This document shows positions 24,226 through 36,194 of a stretch of 64,000 nt of DNA, one piece after another. Numbering within the stretch: position 1 is the first letter of the stretch; each line of letters starts with the position of its first letter. The position numbers and the translations under genes were made by a program. The notes beneath the pieces are model-generated. The model was not told where the DNA came from. It saw nothing but the letters and a program-made list of their open reading frames with translations, and searched no databases. The stretch comes from Ligula intestinalis (taxonomy: Eukaryota > Platyhelminthes > Cestoda > Diphyllobothriidea > Diphyllobothriidae): the NCBI GenBank assembly GCA_036362985.1, contig JAYGXS010000003.1:73924162-73988161 (forward strand), in the 5' to 3' direction.

Positions 24226-26980
24226 TATTCATACGAGCGTTCTGCCGTTGATTTCAATGCTGTTCACCGTATGGTGGCGCAGAGCTAACGCTCTCTCGCT
24301 TCCTCAGCTGCTAGTGCTTGGTGTCATAACAAAAACCAAGAAAACTAGACTCGGGAGGGGTCGCATCCGCAACCACCCCGAAGCGCGTTCCAAAACAACC
24401 CTATGTATGCCCCGCACACAGTGCCTATCACGAGGAACGAAGTACACCTCAGATGGCAGCCTTCCAAGTCACGACTCTTAGCCAGTCGGGGGATATATTC
24501 AAGCACGTCGGATTTATTGGCGAGGCGGCCGCTGATTGGCCAGTGGATGATGATTACGGCTGCTTTAGATGACAACTCGGGGCCCTGTATCCAATAACGA
24601 CTTTATTTCGTTGTCCTTTATTCCCTACTATTGATCGGAAGATGGCCTGATGCTTGTGGCCCGGAAACTATACCCAGTACTTGAGTCGCCGCCTGCTTTG
24701 AATGCACGTACTTAAAAATGTGTAGCGAACACCAAGCAGGAGATATAGATGGTCGAATTCGCTTCATTACTGGCTGTCATTTTTTGCAACCGGATAAAAG
24801 CACTTAATGTTCTAGACGTCGTGTAAACTTTAATTATATCTTTCAAAAGGGTATAATTTAAATATTTTGGCCACTTGCAACCATAATCATTGCCCAATTA
24901 ATCAGAAGGTGCCTAGACTCACTAAAAAGCATAGTGTTGTGGGAAATAATAGCGTAGTGTCTTGTATGGGAGCGTAAACTCGCAACATCGATTATTTTTG
25001 GGTAGGCATGACGGAATCAGGAACTGTGTTTTGTGTTAACTGTAGGTTTTATGTTTAGGGTAGGGCTAGGGTTAGAATTAAGGTCACAGGCTAGTTTTAT
25101 GTTAGGTACCCATGGAGCTCAATGGTTACTTAAGAATCAACACCAAACTTCTGGAGGCGAAAGCACGGGCCATTTTTATGCTAGGGTCAAGACACATAAA
25201 TATTTGCCCTTTCTGAAATATATCGCAAGACGCCCTATTTTAAGTGGGTGGGCCATAAATATGCCCGTGTCCTGACTAGGTGGCCATCCAAGTTAATCCT
25301 ACTTATTTTTTTCGTCCAAAACCTATTTTTCTTTCTGTTCACTTGTACATTTACCCCCACTAACTTGAGTAATCCTGTCTATACACCTTTTCGACAAATC
25401 AGGAACCGAGCGGCGACCGACCAACGCGGGCCTCCATCGACCGCGCAATCAAGAAATTCGGTAAGGTATACAGCAGTTTTTAAGCAAGTCTCAATCTATC
25501 ACATTAACATCGACGCCAAACTATTCATAAATTGATATTCCACCCTGTTTTGAAAACCAAATTATTCACAACTGACACTCGGCACTCATTAGCTACGGGG
25601 CTCTTGCATCCAAAATTTTAAATTAGGTAAGTGATTATGGGCAGACTGTTCGAGAAATAATCCCTTAGCGAGCGTGTACCTTTCGTTCATTGGCTTTTTT
25701 AGCTGCGTTGTGGCCGCCAAGGTCAAATAGACGGATTTGCTGCAGTGCGTGTGACAATGGTGGATTCTGATTTTTATAATGGCAGCCGATTGTGCGCTCC
25801 GATGAATTTAAATACTTCCGAGTATCCTCACTTCAACAATCAAACAGTCTGGTAGTCCTTTTCGACTCTAGTACCATGTAAGAGCCCTCGGTTGGTTCTA
25901 CCTCAAATGTCCTGTCTCCTCAACTTTTGCGTATAAATTAATTTTTCCAGTTGGTCGGCTTTTCCAGATAACTTATCTGTGGCCCTTGGATGGTGGCAAT
26001 TTTAACTGAGCCCTACGGACGAGTTTGGATCATCACCGACGCAAACCGCCAATACATCTGAGTATAATCAAAATAAAGAAATGACGTTTTAGTCTAACCG
26101 GCTGTCGCTTTTGATTGGCTAGGGCAAACGGGGAATTCGCCCTTCAGGTCGTGATGTAATCATTGCTGTTGGATGTCAACTTATTGGATCCTCCTTGATT
26201 GATTGATAACTGAACGGCGCTTGCGCGTTGACTGGGAGAATTCCATCGACAAAATATAGTGAAAACATCCGAAGTGGCAACTTCACGTGACACTCGTTTA
26301 CTACAGATACAACATCCCGTTGCGGAATCAGTAAGTTTGAACGCGGGTATCCTCTTGAAAGCATGCCTCAAGAAACCCCTTCGCTAACAAAAGGACTTTT
26401 GTTCGTTTAGTTATGCATGGCTATCGATAAGCCAATCCTACGGTTAGAGCGCCATAAAGGGTTTTGATGTCATTGACACCCAGAAAGAACGATAGCACTC
26501 GGTGAAAAGCCTTTTCATGAAACCAGAACGGATAGTAAATATAAAAATGAACAAAAATTGGTAACAAATGCATATAAAGCCCCAATTTGGAGATGTGTAA
26601 TGCACGATCGGTGGTAATACGGGTCATCTGGTTGTGGAATATAAGTTAGTCATAGAAGCCTAATATAGGAAATCACTGCAAACCACGATTATATAAAAAT
26701 AATGAAACGAAACCGGCTTACTGCAACGAAATAAGTAGCTAGCTATGCATAGTGAACTACGGTACGGTGATGTTTATAAGGAACCCTTGACAAAAATATA
26801 ACGATAGGGCTACCAAGCGCATTCTGGGCACTTCTGCTATTCAGTTCTTGAATATGTTTGGTAGCCAGAACCTAGCAGACATCCGTTATGAAGACAAATA
26901 AGTTCAGATCTCAAGTCACCGCGCAATCTGCATGACCGTATCACGCTTGCCTCCGTTCAAATGTCGCGAATGACGACATC
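24226..26980. other. Intergenic; telomere-like tract and one doubtful exon
   Basis: At 25030-25105 there is a degenerate GGTAGGGCTAGGGTTAG tract. At about 25412-25460 (+) a short block bounded by AAATCAG and GTAAGG encodes EPSGDRPTRASIDRAIKKFG, resembling a helix-turn-helix linker. It is unpaired and may be chance or a transposase remnant. Confidence 0.3.
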
Positions 26981-26984
26981 CACT

Positions 26985-27085
26985 GTGCACCCCACAGCGA
27001 CGGCTTGCGCATGAATTAGTTCATAGTGATAGTAGACTTGCGCCGCTTCTACCGCACTCCCGCCTCCGCCTGGGAGACAGGACGC
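26985..27085. repeat. Repeat F copy, reverse orientation
   Basis: GCGCATGAATTAGTTCATAG, GTAGACTTGCGCCGCTTCTA and CCGCACTCCCGCCTCC, as at 23385-23480. It sits directly before an R1 copy. Confidence 0.5.
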
Positions 27086-27114
27086 GAGATTGGACGCAGT
27101 TATTGACAAAGCTA

Positions 27115-27515
27115 AACAACCTATCTTAGGGGGCCAAACCCTAGCAGCTGCGATCTTCAGACCATGGTTACTTAATAGAGAAGAAGTCGATGAAGGCCAA
27201 AATAGTAGAAAAGTTTATTGTGTACACAAAGGGATGAAGAATAGATAGAAAGAGTTTTGATTTCGGAGCACACGTCATTCCGCTGGAGCGCCGTGGTCCT
27301 AAGTGATGTCTGGCGGCTGAGTGTGGGGAAATGGGGACATGTTCGAGTGGTGCTTCGGCGGTCGCAAGAACCTAGACGCACGTGTATGTGTCCGAGTGGA
27401 AGTAGGTCAAGGCTCTGCAGGTCAGCGCGTTTGCAAGCGCTGACTGAGGTATTGGATGACCTTGAGGCAGCTGGCCTTGAACAATTACGTCGGACGGCAG
27501 AGACCACTACAAACC
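27115..27515 (+). repeat. R1 dispersed repeat, subtype C
   Basis: The R1 head (GCGATCTTCAGACCATGGTT) is followed by GGAGCACACGTCATTCCGCT and GGATGACCTTGAGGCAGCTG, ending GAGACCACTAC. The same core is found at 63305-63870 and in part at 62690-62960. Confidence 0.75.
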
Positions 27516-27584
27516 CACCTAAGCGTGCCGCAATGGGTGTTTTGTATCCTATATGAGTAGGAGTAATAAACGCGATCAGGCTAC

Positions 27585-27760
27585 GAAGGTTAACCCTAAC
27601 AGCTACAATCTTCCAGGCCCGGTTTCTAAGGAGATTGGGATATCGTTCGCAGTAGAAGTAGGATCAGGTTTTGGAAGGGAGGTCTGGGTATTGGTACTCA
27701 TAGCGGGAACCGCTCCGTGGGGTGGGAAAGAACCAGAGCCAGGAGTGGATGGGCTGTGAA
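27585..27760 (+). repeat. R1 head fragment
   Basis: GGTTAACCCTAACAGCTACA and TCTTCCAGGCCCGGTTTC, then GGAGGTCTGGGTATTGGTAC, which recurs near 62960. A truncated or chimeric member. Confidence 0.55.
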
Positions 27761-27834
27761 CAGATGAGCATCTCCGTATCGTTTCGTTGAAGTCAGTCAC
27801 ATCAGAAGTTGAGTTGAGAGCTTATCTTACGATT

Positions 27835-29205
27835 GGGGTCACCAGTTATAGGAGTTAAGGCTAAGTTGTTTAACCCTAGCAGCTACAATCTTCCAGGCCC
27901 GGTGTATTAGGAGATGGATGAAGTCTTGGGAAAGCCAGAGTGGAAGGACTAACGTATTGTGAACACAACAGTTAGGAGAAAGTGGCCAATCTGTCTAGCA
28001 GGTAGTCCGACCGTGAGGCTATTGGGAGTGGGCGGTATCGGTGCGACCGCACCGCGCCAAGGCGCAATCCCAAGTGTCCGTCGGTGCATGAATTGACCAT
28101 AGGACCGGAGAGCGCTTGGCCAGAGTTGATTGGCTACGAGCATTTCGGGATGCAGATAGGTCGACCAGTTTGGGGCGCCTCTATGCGCCGGGTCGTGCGT
28201 GAGTGCGGACATCAGCCATCGCGCAGGGAAAAGCGTGACTGGGCGACCAAGATTTACCCTTGGAGAACATGTCAGTGGCGTCTCGAGTTTGAGGGAGGTG
28301 GGCTGTAGAGCCAGTACAGTAACAAAGAGGCCGCAACTAGAGCCACTGGGACTGACTTTCCGTTCTCGAGTCTTTGACAGCCTTCGAGGCCGCGGCTTTC
28401 AACCGACCGTGATATTGTACATGCGCATCAGATTGATTCTACTGAGTAAATGCGCTGCACTGACGTAAGAAGGGAGTCTCAGGGTTTATCTCACTATCTC
28501 TTCTACCTCTCAGGCATCAATCCGCTGTCCCAGTTGGTCAGCCTTCTGATGCTGGGCTTAGGAGCGAATGGCTGACAGAATTAAGCAGCCAATCCATAAG
28601 GGTCACACATACACAGCCTGTCTGTCGCACAACCCCCAGGTTTTCATCACGCCTAAATGGGGAAACAACTGCATGAGTGGCGAAATGAGCGTATCTGTTA
28701 GGATGATCGAGCACGTGAGCCACCACCCTTGTTATCCAGACAGACATCCTGAGGTCACGCCGGACAAAGGCGCGCGAACAAAGGAGAGTACAGACCAGTC
28801 CAGTGCATACAGAACGGGCCAAGTCACGTTACCTTCGACGGCAGAAACCACGCAAGGAGGCAAGGCGTTATGCACACGCAAGACCGCTGCCATGTTGAGG
28901 TACCGCCTGGCCAGGGGCAAAGCGCAGGCATGGCCACTCATGGATAGCCAATGGGGAGCGAGGCAGCGAGCAGAATGGGGCTCTGTTGCCCTAGACTAAA
29001 GACTGCTACCGAGGCGGGACGACGACAGAACACTAGCTGCTGACGGACACAGAAGACAAGCTGCTGGACACACAGGAAGCAGAGCTGATGTGCTAGTACA
29101 ACTGACAGTAAAGTACTATCTGCTAGCTTGTTCTGCCTTCTCTTCCTAACACGTAACTTGGGGACATTACTGGTTTTGACACAGGAACACACTAGGTTAT
29201 AACAG
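27835..29205 (+). repeat. R1 dispersed repeat, subtype D, longest copy
   Basis: Starts GTTATAGGAGTTAAGGCTAA and ends ACACTAGGTTATAACA. The last ~220 bp (GGGACGACGACAGAACACTA..., AAGCTGCTGGACACACAGGA, TTCTGCCTTCTCTTC) are nearly the same as 38655-38850. The 1.37-kb length and TGTTATA/TATAACA-like ends suggest a terminal repeat of a retroelement. The 143-codon frame at 28568-28999 lies in the repeat and shows no known protein. Confidence 0.6.
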
Positions 29206-29285
29206 AGTCCGCTGCCTCTTTTGTGGCAAAACAAATCAACAGTCTTTTTAGGTCTTTGAAGCGCAATTGCAGAGCACTCAGAAGT

Positions 29286-29515
29286 TTATGCATTCTGCAT
29301 AAAAAGCTCAATGGGCTCGGTTTCATCAGGAGGTTCTTGACGACAGAAACCGAGAATGCGTATGTGTCCGACAAGAGGATATAGTTGATTAAAAATAAGG
29401 GGTGCGTCTTTGATATGTTTACTCCTTCTTCCTTTTAGAGAGCTGTAATTTGAAGGCGAGTTTGGATCAGATGTCTTATCGCGGTCCCCTTCTGCCGCCA
29501 CCTGTTCCGGTGCCT
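29286..29515 (-). other. Possible exon on the minus strand, unknown product
   Basis: After an acceptor-like ACCTTGTAG near 29509 the minus strand reads APEQVAAEGDRDKTSDPNSP, then a basic patch KGRRSKHIKD, ending PIELFMQNA and TAA. A second frame over the same bases is also open and protein-like (RMHKLLSALQLRFKDLKRLL). I cannot say which, if either, is used. No partner exon was found. Confidence 0.25.
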
Positions 29516-29649
29516 ACAAGGTACACACAGCCTGTATAAAGGTTTTAAACTGGTGCTTTCTCTAAATTATTTTAATGACAACTGTATTTTTATTCAGTAG
29601 AACATTTAGGGAAGCAGGACCGATAAAGACAAGGTAAATCGGGATGGTC

Positions 29650-29770
29650 GTTTCTGAGTTATTATTCGTCGTCAGTCAGCCCTATACAACTCCAAGTTTG
29701 GATAATCTGAGATTCGAACTCGCGTCCTTTTGTCATTGGACGTTAAGTAGCTTAGAGGTGCTGTTGGGTA
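29650..29770 (-). mobile_element. SINE2 copy
   Basis: Minus-strand copy: TGGTCGTTTCTGAGTTATTA, GTCAGTCAGCCCTATACAA, and GAGATTCGAACTC, the reverse of a tRNA B box. The A-box half is decayed. Confidence 0.6.
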
Positions 29771-29929
29771 TATTTGGTTGACAGCGGTTACTAAGTGCAA
29801 AATGACAATCTCAGGCCTACTTATCGTCGCCAATTATATTATCCCGTCTAGTTGATATGTGACTGATGCTGGGGCTCAGTAGTGAACTCCAAGGCAGAGC
29901 GGAACGAGTATGTTCCGTCAAGCGATTGG

Positions 29930-30440
29930 TGAGCGTATAGGAGTTAAGGCTAATATGGTTAACCCTAACGGCTACAATCTTCCAGGCCCGGTTCCTTAGG
30001 AGATGGGAGAAGTCTTGGGAAGGCAGAGTAGACGGAACAGTATACTGTTTACAGAAGGGATAAGGGGGAGGTTGCTAATAGGTACCGCAGGGCGTTCGAC
30101 CGTGAGGCCCGTAGGACAGGGCGGCGTCGCCGGCCGCGACGCGCCTGAGCGGAATCCCAAGTGTCCTCTGGCCGCAGTCATCCCGGGCGGCCGGCGAATA
30201 ATCGCTTTGTCTCGGTAGACTAGTGGTGATTGGTTGCATTGCGCGAGATCAGCAAGGCGAGACTGGGTGTGTTCGTAAGTGGCTCAGACCGTTGAGCGAG
30301 AACGGACAGGGGGTGCCAGCAGGTAGCGCCTGACCCCAAGCGGCATTAGGCGCGCAGGCCAAAGGCGCCATCCTTCAGATCTTGGGTTCAAAGTGGCTGC
30401 TAGGGCCACTACAAGCGTCCCCTCCACCTAGTCGAAACCA
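29930..30440 (+). repeat. R1 dispersed repeat, subtype D
   Basis: Head TATAGGAGTTAAGGCTAATA, GGCCCGGTTCCTTAGGAGAT, then GTTCGACCGTGAGGCCC, ending GGGCCACTACAAGCGTCCCC. It shares the GACCGTGAGG block with 27835-29205. Confidence 0.7.
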
Positions 30441-30454
30441 ACAGGACAACGACC

Positions 30455-30600
30455 TCGTGAGAGCGTGGTTACTGCGTAGGACTTCTCATCAAAAGGTCGC
30501 ATGTTCGACTCTCGGGTGACGCAAAACCCGAGGTTAGTTATGGCTAGCTGATGATGGCCAATAAATCAGAAACGGTTATTCCAGTCTCTCCTGCCTTTGT
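30455..30600 (+). mobile_element. SINE2 copy
   Basis: ATCAAAAGGTCGCATGTTCG, GACTCTCGGGTGACG, GGTTAGTTATGGCTAGCTGA, then AATCAGAAACGGTTATT. Anticodon-arm-like and B-box-like parts of the tRNA head are preserved. Confidence 0.65.
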
Positions 30601-31089
30601 CTGTGAAGTTATTCAGTGCTTTTTAAATCAGTTTTTTGATGGTACATCGCAGGGCTGGTTAGGAGTTTGGATGCTCATTGTTTCTTTGACAATACTGGCG
30701 TTGTTAGCGGCCGAGGTCACGTGACACGTGTTTGCACTTGGCAGTAAAATTTGCCGTCTAGTCTACCTTGTTCTTCTCTAGTCGCTGTACAAATGCCTGC
30801 AAGGACTTGATACCGAGCTAAACAAAACGACATGATGGGTGTGTCTCGCAACTAGACCAGTGAACTCTCTACCGCTATGACAGTACTTTTCAATACAAAG
30901 AGTGTTCAGTAGTCGATGCTGGACGCCAGCGTGAAGATTGACAGCATTCGCAGCCTTTCGGAACAACTAGTAGGCGTCCATCTGTTTAACTGAAACCAGG
31001 ATGCGAAAATCAGCATTTTGGCCCGATGTTTAAGAGTTAACACGCCTTAGGTTCTAACTTGATTCTGGTTTAGGTAGGAGATGTATTGC

Positions 31090-31460
31090 AGGAAGGTAAG
31101 TCAATAAGTTAAGCCCTAGCAGCTTGTGGGAAGGAAAAGAAGCGGGATGCCTGAGTAGTAGGAGTACTTTATTCTCTACACATGAAAGTAGGAAGAAGTT
31201 TACCATGGTACGAGCATACGTCTGCACCCGAGCGGGGCAAAATCCGAAGTGGTGAAATTGTAAGCAGTCATCGCAGTGAGATGCTTTGTGAGTCAGTCTT
31301 GAAGGTGATTGGGCAGACTGGTGGGAGGCAAACTAGTGCAGGCATGTTAGTAGGCCATGCCAGACAAACGTTCACGAAGAGTATGCGACCGTCTTAAATG
31401 TAGGTCGAGACTTGCCATCACGTGACCGCATGTGTGGCGTACATGGGAGGTCACTACATA
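31090..31460 (+). repeat. R1 dispersed repeat, subtype E
   Basis: GTTAAGCCCTAGCAGCTTGT head, AGTACTTTATTCTCTACACA, TGAAGGTGATTGGGCAGACT, ending GGTCACTACATAT. The same core is found at 38940-39310. Confidence 0.65.
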
Positions 31461-31619
31461 TGCTTCAAAGCCGGAAATATGCAGGAAATTTGTAGGGGCC
31501 ATAATACGCCCTAAATATACAGGCAAATCCATTTAAACGGTAGGAATGGCCTATTTAGCCACCGGCATGAAATGGGAACAGAAACTGCACGTAATTCCAT
31601 ACGTTAAATTCCAAGTAAA

Positions 31620-31770
31620 CTAGGGTTTCTATGTAGGTTAGTTTTCGGTTGAGGTTAGGATTAGGGTTAAGTTTAGCTTTAGTGTTAAGATAAAGCCAGG
31701 TTTAAGGCCAATGCCAGGATTATGGCGGGGGTACGGTTAAGGTTTGGGTTAGGGTCAAGACACAGAAAGT
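31620..31770 (+). repeat. Degenerate telomere-like minisatellite
   Basis: About 150 bp of irregular units such as GGTTAGGATTAGGGTTAAG and GGTTTGGGTTAGGGTCAAG. Interstitial and diverged; it does not mark a chromosome end. Confidence 0.6.
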
Positions 31771-33454
31771 TAGCGCAAAGCCACCTGCGTTTCATCTGGG
31801 GGGGGAGGGGTGAACATTACTCTCTGGGGCGCGTATAGAGGCAATTCCGACCACTTCAGCTGGAGCTGGCTAAGCCTATTAAGAGCACCAGGCAATTGAA
31901 GTGCTATCCCGACGCCTTCCAAGTAGAAATTCTTTTAGTAGGCGCTGGGATGAAAAATATCAGAGGTGTGGAAGTTGACGGAAAAGCTGATAGATAAAAG
32001 CTGCTCGGCGGTTCTAGTGGTCACGGAAACCCTAAAGGTTGAAGAGCCCAAGTGGACTAACGAAAACAATGAGAACGCGAACAGCAAAATAGATGAATAG
32101 CTATCAGATTGTAAAACAAAGTCCTTTCGGAGGTGGATATTTTAAGGTCTATATACTCCTCGCTGAACAATTCACATCCCTCAAAACGCAGGCAATTTGA
32201 GTTCATGCCATAGTTTGCGTAAGGCCGTAGTAAAATGGGGACAGAGTGGATTATAACGAGTGATAAAGAAGACAAATGATCGAGCACTGGAACGAAATAT
32301 ATTTTTTCCTGAGCTTTCGAACTCCAGTGCTCGATCATTTGTCTTCTTTACCAATAGACATACCTGAAATGTGAATATTCTCTCTCACTCATATAACGAG
32401 TGAAATGTCGCATTTTTTCAATGACTATTCAGTTCGCCATGACATAGACTGGCGCATCACGCGACACAGTCTAACCTCCAGCCTGACTCAAATTTACATC
32501 AAAGCAACAACATTATCATTGGTGTCCTTGAAAAATGTAGCAATCCAACAGTCACGTTATTATCCCTCAAACTGTTGATCAAGTATGGAAAAGCCACGGA
32601 TTATGCAGTCTTAAGTGTTATTGTTTCTACGCTGTCGACGTCAAACTATGTTTACTGCATTTAGAAGCAATATGAATTTGGCCAGTTTGACGGCGCTCGA
32701 ATTCTTTCATACAAGCATGCTGAAACGGTTGCCCTTGAAATATTTCTCCTTCTCCCCAACATTAATTCATGGTGCATCCTTTCACCGTGCCAGAAAGCGG
32801 CTATTATATGCCCTCAGTCAGAAATCTCCGATTTCCTTTAAGCCCCACACTACCAGGTCTAACCAGGGTGACATTGAAAATTTATGGTTCCCGCCTGTTT
32901 TGCACCTACCCTCGACTGCCATGGCTAAGGGCTGCCCAATAGCGACAGCCGAAAGACGAGCCTTCTATCGCGCTTCCTTTTTGGATCAGACTTCTTTACA
33001 ACGCATTGTCCCTATTGGTTAATGCACGCCAGCTTGACAGCCGAAAGAAACGACCACTTCGGCCCCAAAAGCGTGGTAGTGACTTGACGCAATTCTGTTT
33101 ACAGTGAAAGAATGCTGCCCCACATCAACCTCGGCACGTTTACAGGTTTCCTGATGATAACTTTGGGCCAAGACGAATGCGTAGACGTTTGTAGGGCATT
33201 GCCAAGAATAGGCTAACAAGCCTACCAATGTGTGTGCTAGAGGCAACCTGGTCCCTTGCATTGCGTTAGCGCCTTCGCCTACATGCGCCATCCGCGTGCC
33301 GTTATCACATTCCGTGCCCCCTAACCGGGCGGCGTGGTAGAGACGTTGGAGGAAAACGGGGGAGAAGGCTAGATCAAGGCACGCTGAACGTTATTCCGAT
33401 TGCGCTCCCATAACAAATGCTGAATATAGGAGGGGGAAAGTCTATGGCACGTTT
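31771..33454. other. No gene recognised; contains a perfect palindrome
   Basis: Apart from the inverted repeat at 32265-32349, nothing was identified. The 135-codon frame at 32615-33022 has no motif I know. Confidence 0.35.
32265..32349. repeat. Perfect 27-bp inverted repeat, 31-bp loop
   Basis: Arms 32265-32291 and 32323-32349 are exact reverse complements (AAAGAAGACAAATGATCGAG... and its mirror). The pair is flanked by direct repeats ATAACGAGTGA at about 32253 and 32394. It could be a folded-back end of a retroelement. Confidence 0.85.
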
Positions 33455-33960
33455 AGTCAGTATCAGTCAGTATATTTGGAGTAAATGACCGAAGCCCTTA
33501 AAAACTCCATTGAAACGGTACAGGAATGCATAAATTGCAGTGAAATATGCAAAAATTTTACACATTGCTTTTGTTGTGCTAAAGTGCATAAAAATATTTT
33601 CGAAACATGAATGGTTGAGAAGGTGAAGCTTTTGCTGAATGGCAGCGTACAAAAAGTTCACTGTGTATTCACGTCTGCACATCTTTATTGTAAATTTTAA
33701 AAACCTATTGAAAGCAAACGAGTTGTATGTTTGTTTGTAGTATTGTTTGTTTGTAGTGCTGTTTGTAGTGTTTGTCGTCATTTATGTTAGGGGGCTGTTG
33801 GGCTTTAAAATATGATTATCCAAACGTCTCTTGAAGGAATTCACAGTGCGTGAATGCACAACAGACTCTGGCAAAAACTTCTATTGTCGAATGACCCTTT
33901 GAGAGAAGAAGGATGAACTTTGGTTTGTTCGGCTTAGTTCCTTCTTCACCTGGCAGTCAT
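33455..33960 (-). mobile_element. CR1-like non-LTR retrotransposon, 3' fragment
   Basis: On the minus strand, 33917-33790 reads FFSQRV...LPESVVHSRTVNSFKRRLDNH, the C-terminal signature seen in the copy at 40227 ([13 protein letters not shown]...FKSRLD). Near 33457-33478 the plus strand shows AGTCAGTATCAGTCAGTATA, the ACTGAT-type tail. The frame has stops, and the catalytic RT region is missing. Confidence 0.65.
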
Positions 33961-34109
33961 GTCTTCGGAGGTTCAGGCTCACACCCCACCAACCAGCTGT
34001 GGCCTTATGACACTCCCACTCGGTAGGATCTGACTCAGACTTGACGGATCCGGTTGTCTGCGCCGATCCCGCCTCCGGTCTTCATGACTCTGCCTTGACG
34101 CCGAGCATA

Positions 34110-34245
34110 GGCGTGTGAATGAACGAGAGAGAGAGAGAGATCGGTAGATGCAATGCAAGTCTACTGTCACTTAAGACTAATCCACGCGTAAGTCATCGTC
34201 CCTACGCTACCCGGCCGTGGAGCACACGGTGGGCCGCGTCGGAAT
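34110..34245. repeat. Repeat F copy
   Basis: GA microsatellite, then GCAATGCAAGTCTACTGTCA, ACTAATCCACGCGTAAGTCA, GGCCGTGGAGCACACGGTGG. The best-preserved F copy. Confidence 0.6.
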
Positions 34246-34254
34246 TGATGGTCA

Positions 34255-34745
34255 AAGTGTTATAGGAGTTAAGGCTAGGACGGTTAACCCTAACACCTAC
34301 AGTCTTCGAGGCCCGGTTCCTTAGGAGATGGGAGATGTCTTGGGAAGGCCAGAGTAGAACGAAGAGTTTATTGTGGACACAATGGAACGGAGAATAGATG
34401 GAGAGAATGTTGACTCAGGGAGTAGTGCATCCGCTCCCTATTCGGGTCGGCTCTGGAGTGATAAGGATATCGAGCGTCGCCGGTGCATGCTTTGTTCCGG
34501 CGGCCAATGACGCGGATGATGTCTAGACTCGCGTGGGTGCGCGACCTTGAGATGGAGTGGGATTGGCTAGCGTGAGCGTGCGGTCACGCTGAGGCGTATG
34601 TGCGCGTCGATCAAGAATAGTTGGCGCCTAGCTCCAGGAGGCAGTGGGCGCGCAGGCACGCTAGAGGCGCCGAGTGTCAGCGGCTGGTCTTGGGTTCCAA
34701 GTGGCTGCAAAATGGCCACTACTGTGTTGTCGTTACCGCCATTCC
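34255..34745 (+). repeat. R1 dispersed repeat, subtype D
   Basis: Begins TGTTATAGGAGTTAAGGCTA, the cleanest 5' end of the family, and runs to AAAATGGCCACTACTG. It shares head blocks with 29930-30440. Confidence 0.7.
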
Positions 34746-36190
34746 GCATGCAACAGACTTCACTAAAATGTAAGTCTCACATAAACGAAGGATGTTCATG
34801 CTGGTATATGATGTTTCATGTTTCATCACGCCGTTAACTAATTGTATCAAAAAACTGCTGCATAGATGAGGTTTTAGCACCTCAAGTCCGTCTATGTCAC
34901 ATACGCCACGTTAGGACCCGAGTGTTCATGTCACCGATTCATTCGCGTCCGCAGCATCCTACCGGGCAAACGCGGTCATCGGCTCAGAACTGGCCGCGCA
35001 GCTGTCCTCTGAATTGCGCCAAAGCTGGAGCAACTGTACTTCATCTTACCCTCTAAAACTGCACTGAGTCCTTATCGCTGTGATAGTTGGAAGTTAACCT
35101 ACTATCTGGGTCGCCTTAATGAAGGACGCGTTCATGTGCATATAGAGTAAAAGACCTGAGTCATGCAAAATAGCGGAATTTACGAAAGCTCGATTATCAC
35201 TCACGAACCGGAACAAGCGTGTTAGCCAAACCCGTGGAATCATAATGAACAACGCTAGGCGAATGTATTAGTTAACTCGGCAGTGAAAAGTTCTACTACT
35301 TTATTCATAAATACTAGTTATTTTACAAAAATTTGTGAATACTGGAAACGAGGAAATCGCCGTAACTACGACTTTTAAATTTCAATTGAATTTCTAGGTG
35401 AAACTGTCAACATTAATACGCCTAAGATCAAGAAAGAAACGTTCAATAATAAGTTAAGTCTTTCAAAAGTACTTTGATTAAATATCAAGCTGACGAACAC
35501 TTGCGTAATTTACCTATTACCAAGGTCGCATCAGAGTATAACTAGGGAAATTTGACCATTTCTTGATTTTCCTGAAAATTCGGGCTGTAATTTCGAATGG
35601 AAATTGAATAAGCGTACTTTCTTCTTTAGATTGGAGCGTTTTAATATATTTTATTACATTTAGACCCACTTTTAAGATTGCAAATGCGCAAAAGCGTGAC
35701 CAAATGCATGCTAAGGTTTTGTGAGAAGGGTTTACCTTCTATCTCTCCCATTTCTTAATAAAGTATTAGTCGAAAATGCACTGTACAAAAAGTTATCTTG
35801 CCACATGCTTTAAATCTAACAAGATTGTTTGCAATGTCCAGCTACGCGGTAAAATATATGCCTTTTTGTTTACCGTCCCAAATCTTAGTTAAGGTATAAG
35901 ACAAGTTTATTACTGCGTTTTATGACATCAAAAAGATCATTTTTTCGTTCCTTGTTTTTGGAAAGCAATCCGATTCCTCACAATTGCTTCCACTTCATCT
36001 TCACTAACCTGAGATCATATTACCCGTTTCTGTAAAATATTTACTAAAAACAGTTTCTTGCCAATAATGGTGTTTTTATCGTACAATGCACTAAAAAGGC
36101 TTGGTTCTGCCATATTAAATAGCATAGACATTTCTTTGGATATCCGGCAACCGCTTATTGAGTCAAAATCCGAACATAAAAACAGTTTAA
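34746..36190. other. AT-rich, nothing recognised
   Basis: From about 35240 the composition becomes strongly AT-rich. No gene or repeat could be supported. Confidence 0.4.
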
Positions 36191-36194
36191 TTAG

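Noticed and set aside
25412..25460. Transposase helix-turn-helix exon
   Set aside because: Only about 20 residues, with no catalytic part nearby.
28568..28999. 143-codon open frame
   Set aside because: Inside an R1 repeat copy; not kept in the other copies and no protein similarity recognised.
32615..33022. 135-codon open frame
   Set aside because: No motif, no splice context, ordinary composition; chance length is plausible.
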